This document shows positions 1-5,060 of a stretch of DNA of 5,073 nucleotides, piece by piece. The stretch is taken from the NCBI GenBank assembly GCA_021798655.1, contig JAJZFE010000373.1, positions 1 to 5,073 on the forward strand, in the 5' to 3' direction. Within the stretch, counting starts at the first letter, position 1; the number at the start of each line of letters is the position of its first letter. The position numbers and the translations under genes were made by a program. The notes below the pieces were generated by a model, which had not been told where the DNA came from, did no database searches, and saw only the letters and a list, made by a program, of their open reading frames with translations. The stretch is from Acidobacteriota bacterium. Lineage in GTDB: Bacteria; Acidobacteriota; Terriglobia; Terriglobales; Acidobacteriaceae.

Positions 1-234
1 GAGCTGGGCGCGGAAAATATTCGCGTGAACGCGGTGCTGCCCGGAGCCATCGCAACAGAACGTCAGCAGCGGCTGTGGCTCACGCCGGAGTACACTGCGG
101 AGGTGCTCTCGCGGCAGGCGCTCAAGCGCCTGATCCAGCCCGAAGAGGTCGCGCGGCTCGTGCTGTTTCTCGCCGCCGACGATAGTGCCGCGATCACGAA
201 TCAGAGCTACGTCATCGACGGCGGGTTTGTGTAG
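1..234 (+). CDS. Short-chain dehydrogenase/reductase (SDR), C-terminal part
   Basis: This is the last 77 codons of an NAD(P)-dependent SDR oxidoreductase; the reading frame is open at the left edge, so the true start lies outside the window. The visible text begins ELGAENIRVNAVLPGAIAT, the classic SDR segment (IRVNxVxPGxxxT) that follows the catalytic YxxxK and contacts the nicotinamide. The end, VARLVLFLAADDSAAITNQS followed by YVIDGGFV, is the usual SDR C-terminus (fLasdxaxxiTGQxxxVDGG), with Asn in place of the common Gly before Gln. The Rossmann GxxxGxG motif and the Ser/Tyr/Lys catalytic residues are not in the window, so the substrate cannot be named. The GTG at 25 is an internal valine, not a start. 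It ends 11 bp from the convergent aguB stop. The family is secure; the specific function is unknown. Confidence 0.88.
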   Translation, partial: ELGAENIRVNAVLPGAIATERQQRLWLTPEYTAEVLSRQALKRLIQPEEVARLVLFLAADDSAAITNQSYVIDGGFV

Positions 235-245
235 GCGCTGCGGGC

Positions 246-1181
246 TCAGTCCAGGAAGCGGCTGGTGATGCCGCCGTACGCGTCGATGCGACGGTCGCGG
301 AGGAACGGCCAGTGCTGCCGCGTGATCTCGACTTCCTTGCTGTCGAGGTCGGCGTACAAAATCTCTTCCTTGTCGTGCGAGGCTTTGGCGAGGATGCGGC
401 CGAAGGGGTCGGCGATGAACGACCCGCCCCAGAACTCGATGCCGGAGTGCGGCGTGTGGTCGCCGGGGCCGGGCATCGACGCGCCGAGATGCTCCACGTC
501 GCCGTGCTCGTGGCCCACGCGGTTCACCGCGCAGACGAAGACGCCATTCGCAATCGCGTGCGCGCGCTGGATCGTCTGCCACGCGTCGTACTGGCGCTCG
601 CCGTACTCGGCCTTTTCGCTGGGGTGCCAGCCGATCGCGGTAGGGAAGAAGAGCGTCTCGGCGCCCTTCAGCGCTGTGACGCGCGCGCCTTCGGGATACC
701 ACTGGTCCCAGCAGACGAGCGTGCCGATGGGGCCGGCAGAGGTCCTCTGCGCGAGGAAACCGAGGTCGCCCGGCGTGAAGTAGAACTTCTCGTAGTACAG
801 CGGGTCGTCGGGGATGTGCATCTTGCGATAGATGCTGGCGATGCTGTCGGGCGCGGTGCTGGTGTGGTCCAGAATGGCGGCGGTGTTGTGGTACAGGCCC
901 GGCGCGCGGCGCTCGAAGAGGCTGGCGACGAGGACGATCTTGTGCTCGCGCACGACCTCGGCGAGTGCTGCGGTCGACGGCCCGGGGATGGACTCGGCGG
1001 TGCTGAACAGCGCGTGATCCTCGCGCTGGCAGAAGTATTGCGCGCGGAAGAGTTCGGGCAGGCAGATGAGCCTGGCACCGGCCTCGGCGGCCTCGCGCAC
1101 ACGGGCTACGGCCTTGGCGAGGTTGGCCTCGGTGGAAGGCTCACAGGACATCTGGATGAGGGCGACGCGGGTGGTTGGCAT
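246..1181 (-). CDS. aguB: N-carbamoylputrescine amidase (nitrilase superfamily)
   Basis: This cytosolic enzyme hydrolyses N-carbamoylputrescine to putrescine, CO2 and ammonia, the last step of the agmatine route of polyamine synthesis, normally after agmatine deiminase (AguA). The 311-residue protein covers the whole carbon-nitrogen hydrolase fold. The catalytic triad is visible: Glu43 in CLPELF, Lys120 in YRKMHIPDD and Cys157 in LVCWDQWYPE. The stretch DDPLYYEKFYFTPGDLGF at about 125-142 and the WDQWYPE after the nucleophile are typical of the AguB branch rather than of nitrilases or beta-ureidopropionases. Length is close to the family's usual 290-300. The start at 1181 has GGAG nine bases upstream, and that site lies inside the final codons of the upstream PIN toxin gene, which stops only 3 bp before. 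The gene therefore looks co-transcribed with the toxin-antitoxin pair. No aguA is in the window. Specificity is inferred from motifs. Confidence 0.9.
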   Translation of the reverse strand: MPTTRVALIQMSCEPSTEANLAKAVARVREAAEAGARLICLPELFRAQYFCQREDHALFSTAESIPGPSTAALAEVVREHKIVLVASLFERRAPGLYHNTAAILDHTSTAPDSIASIYRKMHIPDDPLYYEKFYFTPGDLGFLAQRTSAGPIGTLVCWDQWYPEGARVTALKGAETLFFPTAIGWHPSEKAEYGERQYDAWQTIQRAHAIANGVFVCAVNRVGHEHGDVEHLGASMPGPGDHTPHSGIEFWGGSFIADPFGRILAKASHDKEEILYADLDSKEVEITRQHWPFLRDRRIDAYGGITSRFLD

Positions 1182-1184
1182 GTA

Positions 1185-1604
1185 CTAAATCTCCAGGGTG
1201 GAAAAGAGGCCTTGCTTGCCGTACTGCAGAAGCCTGCGGTCGTGCGTACACAAGGTCAGGCCGTGGACTCGGGCCGTAGCGGCGATGACGCGATCCGCCG
1301 GGTCGCCATGGAAGTCTGCAGGCAGTTGTGCGATCTCAACAGCGATATCCGTGGTCAGATCAAGCGCCTGTGCGCCGACCTTTTCTTTCATCATTGAAAA
1401 CCATGCGTTCAACGACATGCTCAGGTCAACGCGTTGCTTCCTGACCATGTTCGCCATCTCCATCAAGGTTATCGATGCGATGTAAATGTTCTGTTGCTGT
1501 ACCGCAGCGGCGAGCCGGGTCTGCACGGCAGGCCGCCAGCCATCTCCGCGATCCGACCACCAGAGCCATGCGTGTGTGTCCAGCAGGATGCCGCTGGTCG
1601 TCAT
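1185..1604 (-). CDS. vapC: PIN-domain ribonuclease toxin, VapC-like
   Basis: This is a probable metal-dependent endoribonuclease, the toxin of a type II toxin-antitoxin pair. The 139 residues form a single PIN domain, a normal VapC length. The acidic metal-binding residues are all present: Asp9 in LLDTHAWLWW, Glu49 in SITLMEMANMV, Asp104 (with Asp101) in GDPADRVIAATA and Asp122 in LCTHDRRLLQY. The DTHAxLWW start and GDPADRxIAATA segment are hallmarks of the PIN subgroup paired with Phd/YefM-type antitoxins. Its ATG overlaps the antitoxin stop as ATGA (1604-1601), and no strong Shine-Dalgarno is seen, so translation is probably coupled to the antitoxin. It appears intact and potentially active. 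The RNA target (tRNA, rRNA or mRNA) cannot be read from the sequence. The symbol follows family usage, and the exact VapC subfamily is not established. Confidence 0.9.
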   Translation of the reverse strand: MTTSGILLDTHAWLWWSDRGDGWRPAVQTRLAAAVQQQNIYIASITLMEMANMVRKQRVDLSMSLNAWFSMMKEKVGAQALDLTTDIAVEIAQLPADFHGDPADRVIAATARVHGLTLCTHDRRLLQYGKQGLFSTLEI

Positions 1605-1879
1605 TGGTCGGAGTCCCAGGGTTCAGGATCGGCGGCAACGATGTCCCCGTGGATCTGGATGCGCCCTTTGAGGAAGCCGAACTCGACCTTGCGCGGGGAC
1701 GAACGAATGGGCTCAAGGCGAGCCACAGGACGGCCCCGCTTGGTGATCGTGATCGGCGTGCGCTCATGGTCGACCTGGTCGAGCAAGGCCAGCAGATGCG
1801 TCTTGGCCGTCGCCGCGCTGACCGGCGATGGGGACGCATTGCGCTGTTTGCCTGGCTGAGACTTTGGAAGAGTCGCCAT
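1601..1879 (-). CDS. vapB: Phd/YefM-family antitoxin, VapB-like
   Basis: This protein should bind and inactivate the PIN toxin encoded next to it and repress their shared promoter. In its 92 residues, positions 1-19 are a flexible, basic, Pro/Ser-rich leader. Positions 20-58 (VSAATAKTHLLALLDQV and ITITKRGRPVARLEPI) match the Phd/YefM dimerising and DNA-binding fold (sxxeaRxxlxxlLdxv ... vxItxxGxPvAxlxp). Positions 70-89 (LKGRIQIHGDIVAADPEPWD) are the toxin-neutralising tail typical of PIN partners (kGxixixgDfxxxxpexw). It is the first gene of the operon. The only start is ATG at 1879, with GAGG seven bases upstream, inside an inverted repeat that should be its own operator. The family is clear; repression is inferred from the family and the palindrome. 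Confidence 0.88.
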   Translation of the reverse strand: MATLPKSQPGKQRNASPSPVSAATAKTHLLALLDQVDHERTPITITKRGRPVARLEPIRSSPRKVEFGFLKGRIQIHGDIVAADPEPWDSDQ

Positions 1880-1902
1880 ATAGTCACCTCGATATGACTA
1901 TA
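1879..1902 (-). promoter_or_regulatory. Probable autoregulatory operator of the vapBC-aguB unit
   Basis: A perfect inverted repeat reads TATAGTCA (1879-1886) and TGACTATA (1895-1902) with an 8-bp spacer. In the direction of the antitoxin gene, the second arm ends in the start codon and the spacer holds the GAGG ribosome binding site. The upstream arm contains or abuts the possible -10 sequences TATAGT (1897-1902) and TACTAT (1900-1905). A dimeric Phd/YefM-type repressor bound here would cover promoter and translation start together, the expected arrangement for TA autoregulation. The repeat is seen directly; its role is inferred. Confidence 0.65.
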
Positions 1903-1929
1903 GTAGAACTTCGTGGGCCCGGCTGCCAA
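1900..1929 (-). promoter_or_regulatory. Candidate sigma-70 promoter of the vapBC-aguB unit
   Basis: On the minus strand TTGGCA (1929-1924, five of six matches to the -35 consensus) is followed after 18 bp by TACTAT (1905-1900) as a -10. Transcription would start near 1893, giving a leader of about a dozen bases that still contains the GAGG ribosome binding site. The overlapping TATAGT (1902-1897) is a better -10 but lacks a -35 at normal spacing. The boundaries are uncertain. Confidence 0.4.
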
Positions 1930-2049
1930 GGGGGACTTGCATCGTCGCGCCGCCATGGGGTCCCTGGGCGACGACTCCGGGTTTGCAGATGCGGTGCGAG
2001 TCGATGAGGCAGCCAGGCGCTCAAATCCCGATTCGCCGCGTCGTGTATA

Positions 2050-2079
2050 TGGAATTTATATGTCTCGTTCTGCTACTTT
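2050..2079 (+). promoter_or_regulatory. Candidate extended -10 promoter of glnA
   Basis: TGC (2071-2073) directly precedes TACTTT (2074-2079), giving an extended -10 (TGn plus hexamer). A weak -35, TGGAAT, lies at 2050-2055 with an 18-bp spacer. The core TGCTACTTTG nearly repeats TGCTACCTTG at the lipoprotein promoter (3739-3748), which is the main reason to propose it. It would give glnA an untranslated leader of roughly 145 bases. This is weak evidence on its own. Confidence 0.3.
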
Positions 2080-2231
2080 GGATAGTGACCCCGAAACGGT
2101 TGTTTGCGAACACGTCTGCGATACGAGCGGGTTTTGAGCGTCACTGCGGCAAGCTGATTTCTATCCAACACAAGCGGCAGCACTCTGCCTTTAGATGATC
2201 CGGCATAACCTGCCTGAAGAAAAGGAGCACC

Positions 2232-3662
2232 ATGTCGAGCGAATTTCGCAATTTTCTTGAGTTGTCGTACGAGGAGCTGGAAGAGCTTAACCTGAAGGCC
2301 AAAGAGCAGCGCAGGAAGCGCGTCTCCATCGATGTGATCCGCGAGGAGCGTCTGGCCTACCTGAACGACACGCCCGGCATCAAGGCCGTGACCGTGCTCT
2401 TCTCCGATCTCGAAGGCCGTCTGCACATGCTCGACTACGACAAGAAGTTCCTGGTCAAGAGCTTTGACAATCTCACCTTCGATGGCAGCTCCATCCGCGG
2501 CTTTACGGCGCAGAAGGAGAGCGACCTGCGTCTCGGGCTCGACTGGAGCGCGTTCTACTGGGTGCCGGCCGACATCTTCGGCGCCGGCAAGGTGCTCATC
2601 TTCGGCGAGGTCATCGACAAGAACGGCAGCCACTACTCCGGCGATCTGCGCGGCGTGCTGAAGGACTACGCCGACTCGCAGTACAAGAAGAACGGCTACA
2701 CGCTCAACGCGGCCAACGAGATTGAGGGCTTCCTCTTCGAGGGCATCGACGCCGAGCGCAACTACCCGCTGGTGGGCAAGTTCGACTACACCAACCAGGG
2801 CGGCTACTACCACTCGCTGCCGGGCGACCCGCTGCGCGAGTTCATCGACACCACCGCGGAGGTGCAGCGCGCGATGGGCTTCGAGAACGAGAAGGATCAC
2901 CCCGAGGTCGCGCCCAGCCAGTTCGAGATCAACTATAGCTACGGCGACGTCGTCGCAGCCGCTGACCAGATTCAGCTCTACAAGCTGATCTGCCGTCAGG
3001 TGGCGACGCAGATGGGCATGACCGCGAGCTTCCTGCCCAAGCCGGTGACCGGCGTCAACGGGTCGGGCATGCACACCAACGTCTCCATCACCAAGGCCGG
3101 CAAGAACATCTTCTGGGACCCCAAGGGCGAAGAGAAGATCTCCAAGCTGGCGTGGACGTTTGTGGACAAGATTCTCACCCACGGCAACGACATCTGCCTG
3201 CTCTTCAACGCGAGCGTGAATAGCTATCGTCGTCTCGATCCGCACTTCGAAGCACCGAACCAGATCAAGGCTTCGGCCACGGATCGCGGTTCGATGGTGC
3301 GTATCCCGATCGGCAACGAGAAGTCGGCGCGCGTTGAAGTGCGCTCGGTGGGCCCGGATGCGAACCCGTACCTGGTGCTGTACACGGTCTTCAAGACCGG
3401 CCTGGACGGCAACCTGTCGAAGGTGAAGAACCTGCGCCAGGCCTCGCGCTTCCTGCCGGACAACATCTACACGGCGATCGAGGACTTCCGCAAGGCTGAC
3501 TGGTGCGAGACGATGCTGGGTGCCGACGTGAAGGAGCGCTACGCTGAGTTGAAGCAGGCCTCTGCCGACCGCTGCCCGCGCCTGCTGGGTACGCAGATTA
3601 AGGCCTGCGAGATCCAGTTCCACCACGAGGTCTACAACCAGCTGCTTTGGGGCCAGTTCTAA
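2232..3662 (+). CDS. glnA: Glutamine synthetase, type I
   Basis: This enzyme catalyses ATP-dependent condensation of glutamate and ammonia to glutamine, the central step of nitrogen assimilation, as a cytosolic dodecamer in this family. All family landmarks are present in its 476 residues: the beta-grasp loop FDGSS with Asp84; metal/glutamate ligands Glu163 and Glu165 in NEIEGF, and Glu225 and Glu232 in HPEVAPSQFEIN; the ATP/glutamate region KPVTGVNGSGMH with His281; Arg352 and Arg357 in DRGSMVRIP; and Glu369/Arg371 in RVEVRS followed by DANPYL. The NLYDLPP loop that carries the adenylylated tyrosine in enterobacterial GlnA is absent, so control by GlnE-type adenylylation is unlikely. About 40 N-terminal residues before the beta-grasp domain form a highly charged, probably helical extension (EELEELNLKAKEQRRKR). 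AAAGGAG four bases upstream supports the ATG at 2232. It appears monocistronic, ending in a strong terminator. Confidence 0.95.
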   Translation: MSSEFRNFLELSYEELEELNLKAKEQRRKRVSIDVIREERLAYLNDTPGIKAVTVLFSDLEGRLHMLDYDKKFLVKSFDNLTFDGSSIRGFTAQKESDLRLGLDWSAFYWVPADIFGAGKVLIFGEVIDKNGSHYSGDLRGVLKDYADSQYKKNGYTLNAANEIEGFLFEGIDAERNYPLVGKFDYTNQGGYYHSLPGDPLREFIDTTAEVQRAMGFENEKDHPEVAPSQFEINYSYGDVVAAADQIQLYKLICRQVATQMGMTASFLPKPVTGVNGSGMHTNVSITKAGKNIFWDPKGEEKISKLAWTFVDKILTHGNDICLLFNASVNSYRRLDPHFEAPNQIKASATDRGSMVRIPIGNEKSARVEVRSVGPDANPYLVLYTVFKTGLDGNLSKVKNLRQASRFLPDNIYTAIEDFRKADWCETMLGADVKERYAELKQASADRCPRLLGTQIKACEIQFHHEVYNQLLWGQF

Positions 3663-3688
3663 CGGGCCCTGTTCTCTGGCGATCACGA

Positions 3689-3720
3689 ACAGCCGACCTT
3701 CGGGTCGGCTGTCCTTTTTT
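3689..3720 (+). terminator. Intrinsic terminator after glnA
   Basis: A perfect 10-bp stem, ACAGCCGACC (3689-3698) with GGTCGGCTGT (3703-3712), is closed by a stable TTCG tetraloop (3699-3702). CC and then six T follow (3715-3720). It begins 26 bp after the glnA stop and should end that transcript efficiently. Confidence 0.93.
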
Positions 3721-3747
3721 GACAAGCGAGATATGTCGTGCTACCTT
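3719..3747 (+). promoter_or_regulatory. Promoter of the lipoprotein gene, overlapping the glnA terminator
   Basis: A perfect TTGACA -35 (3719-3724) shares its first two T with the terminator's U-tract. After 17 bp comes TACCTT (3742-3747), preceded by TGC (3739-3741) as an extended -10. Start of transcription is predicted about 7 bp downstream, at or next to the ATG at 3754, which would make the mRNA leaderless. The elements are visible; activity is inferred. Confidence 0.55.
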
Positions 3748-3753
3748 GCCGCT

Positions 3754-4665
3754 ATGATCGCTCATAGAGTCCTTCAGCGCGTTACGGGGTCGGTTATCCT
3801 TGCAAGCTTCCTTTCCGGGTGTTCCTACGGGGGAGCTGCAAACACTGCAACAACTACGACCACGCCGCCTGTAAGTTATGCGGATCACCTGACTGGAAAA
3901 TGGCTGCTGCTCGGACAGATGCCGACCTACTTTGACGCTACGAGCAACACCGCGACAAACGTGGCGGTCAGCTTTCAGGTGAGCGGGACAAGCATCACCG
4001 GTTCGGCCAACATACAAGGCCCATGCAGCACGGGCGGCAGCTTCGGAGAGGGTTTTGTCGGAGCGATCAGCGGCACGGTGGCGGCGGACGGCACCTTCAC
4101 TGCCGGATTTACCTCAAACTCAGGCAACATTCAAACACTGACGATCACAGGTACGGCTCCGTCGAGCGCTCAGGAAAGCTGGAATGGAAAGCTCACTCTG
4201 AACATTACGAACAGTCCGTCGCTGTGTCCCGCTAGCATCGCCAGCTCGTTTACTGCGACCGCTGTGCCTCAGGTGTCAGGGACATTCACCGGGTCTGGAC
4301 CACTCCTCTCATTTGCGGGTGCGACGGCGAAGCCACCTGCCGCGGGGTCAATATACTCCGTCAGCACCGACCTGTCACAATCCGGGCCTGCTGATGCGCC
4401 ACTCACCGGCGTCATCCAGATGACCGGCATTCCGTGCTTCACGCGCGGCACCACCAGCTCGTTGATCGGAAGCACGGTGGAGGACAATGTCATCATCGGG
4501 GACTACACGATGGAGGACGGAGCCTCAGTCCTTCTGTTGGCGACCATCAACAATACCGCCGATACGCAACTGTCTGTTGCGGTGTTTAACGTGAGCGGCG
4601 ACAGTTGTGCCGGCAATTACTACTTTACGACGGGCGCATCAAATTCGCTTTTGCTGAACCGCTAA
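3754..4665 (+). CDS. Putative exported lipoprotein with two similar beta-rich halves
   Basis: I do not recognise a named family or function. From ATG 3754 the 303-residue product starts with a basic n-region (MIAHRVLQR), a hydrophobic core (VTGSVILASF) and the lipobox LSGC with Cys23. It should therefore be exported by Sec, lipidated and anchored in a membrane facing the periplasm or surface. A Thr-rich linker (about 31-37) precedes a Gly/Ser/Thr-rich, beta-strand-like body. The body looks duplicated: residues about 44-178 carry Cys91 and Cys158, and about 179-301 carry Cys228 and Cys285. Similar text surrounds matching cysteines, such as GPCSTGGS with IPCFTRGT, and LTLNITNSPSLC with LSVAVFNVSGDSC. 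The pairs could form one disulfide per domain. An ATG at 3733 in the same frame would add seven residues; I prefer 3754 because neither has a good Shine-Dalgarno and the promoter's -10 lies between them. It stands alone behind the glnA terminator. Confidence 0.8.
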   Translation: MIAHRVLQRVTGSVILASFLSGCSYGGAANTATTTTTPPVSYADHLTGKWLLLGQMPTYFDATSNTATNVAVSFQVSGTSITGSANIQGPCSTGGSFGEGFVGAISGTVAADGTFTAGFTSNSGNIQTLTITGTAPSSAQESWNGKLTLNITNSPSLCPASIASSFTATAVPQVSGTFTGSGPLLSFAGATAKPPAAGSIYSVSTDLSQSGPADAPLTGVIQMTGIPCFTRGTTSSLIGSTVEDNVIIGDYTMEDGASVLLLATINNTADTQLSVAVFNVSGDSCAGNYYFTTGASNSLLLNR

Positions 4666-4719
4666 CGACCCCTGCGGAGTGAGACCAGCGAACACTCGGT
4701 CTCGCTGCGTATAGGGTCG
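4666..4719 (+). terminator. Bipartite hairpin after the lipoprotein gene, possible terminator
   Basis: Immediately after the TAA stop, CGACCC (4666-4671) can pair with GGGTCG (4714-4719). Inside this, GAGACC (4681-4686) pairs with GGTCTC (4698-4703) around an 11-base loop. The inner stem extends by about five further pairs with one G-G mismatch (4675-4680 with 4704-4709). There is no T-run afterwards, so it is not a standard intrinsic terminator. It may stabilise the 3' end or work with Rho. Confidence 0.5.
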
Positions 4720-5046
4720 CAGAGGGTGCGATTTCAGGGGTGTGGGGCAGCGTAGTGATGGGCGGGTGTCAATCGCGTTGCCGGTAGCGGATGAGCAGGT
4801 TAAACCCGAGTATGCCGCAGATCAGCAGGCAGATGGGAGCATCTCCAAGAAGGTGCGGGTCGTCTCGACGATCGACTACTACCTGCTGAACTGAGCGCGC
4901 ATAGGCAGCGGCCGGAGGCGCGGTGCGCCCATGCGATAAACGCTCACGGTGTCGAATATCGTGCTGCTGCCAGAACGCGCAAACGTATCATGGATGGTGA
5001 CGAAGGGCGGCGCGGTCACGCGTCTGGAAGTGCTTCGTTCATCACC
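4720..5046. other. Intergenic region with no convincing complete gene
   Basis: This stretch of about 330 bp lies between the lipoprotein hairpin and the ribosome binding site of the next gene. No complete gene with a start codon and ribosome binding site is visible. On the minus strand, a frame open from 4987 to 4769 has no ATG, GTG or TTG codon but ends in a membrane-helix-like stretch and basic tail. A second minus frame is open from the right edge (5073) to a stop at 4879-4881. On the plus strand a 39-codon GTG-started frame (4949-5068) lacks a Shine-Dalgarno. These overlap one another, so at most one can be real; they may be remnants. TATCAT at 4986-4991 resembles a -10 but has no good -35. 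Confidence 0.45.
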
Positions 5047-5060
5047 AGGAGATAAATGCG

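Larger units (their letters stand above)
1880..2231. other. Divergent intergenic region between vapB and glnA
   Basis: This 352-bp stretch separates the minus-strand TA unit from glnA. The left end carries the TA operator and promoter. About 1930-2040 is GC-rich with nothing I recognise. An AT-rich island at 2044-2066 contains TATATG twice (2046-2051 and 2057-2062, 11 bp apart, one helical turn), followed by an extended -10-like element at 2071-2079. A small hairpin, GGCAG-CACT-CTGCC, sits at 2176-2189. No tRNA, sigma-54 (GGCAC-N5-TTGC) element or known glutamine riboswitch was evident. One weak 49-codon frame (2049-2198) is treated as a finding, not a gene. The glnA ribosome binding site AAAGGAG occupies 2221-2227. 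Confidence 0.6.

Noticed and set aside
235..245. Bidirectional terminator between the SDR gene and aguB
   Set aside because: The convergent genes are only 11 bp apart and the junction shows no hairpin with a T-run.
312..1397. A 361-codon plus-strand open frame opposite aguB and vapC
   Set aside because: It is the complementary shadow of two well-supported genes; its product is Gly/Ala/Arg/Val-rich with no motifs.
1426..1956. Minus-strand 176-codon frame over the antitoxin and its operator
   Set aside because: It is an alternate frame of vapB/vapC running through the promoter; the product is Arg/Ser/Pro-rich, while the other frames carry clear Phd and PIN motifs.
1913..2137. Plus-strand 74-codon frame between vapB and glnA
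   Set aside because: No Shine-Dalgarno, no recognisable motif and a composition like random translation of the intergenic DNA.
2073..3725. A 550-codon minus-strand open frame across the whole of glnA
   Set aside because: It is antisense to a certain glutamine synthetase gene, low-complexity (rich in V, L, A, R, H), extends through the terminator hairpin, and matches no family. Long antisense frames are common opposite high-GC genes.
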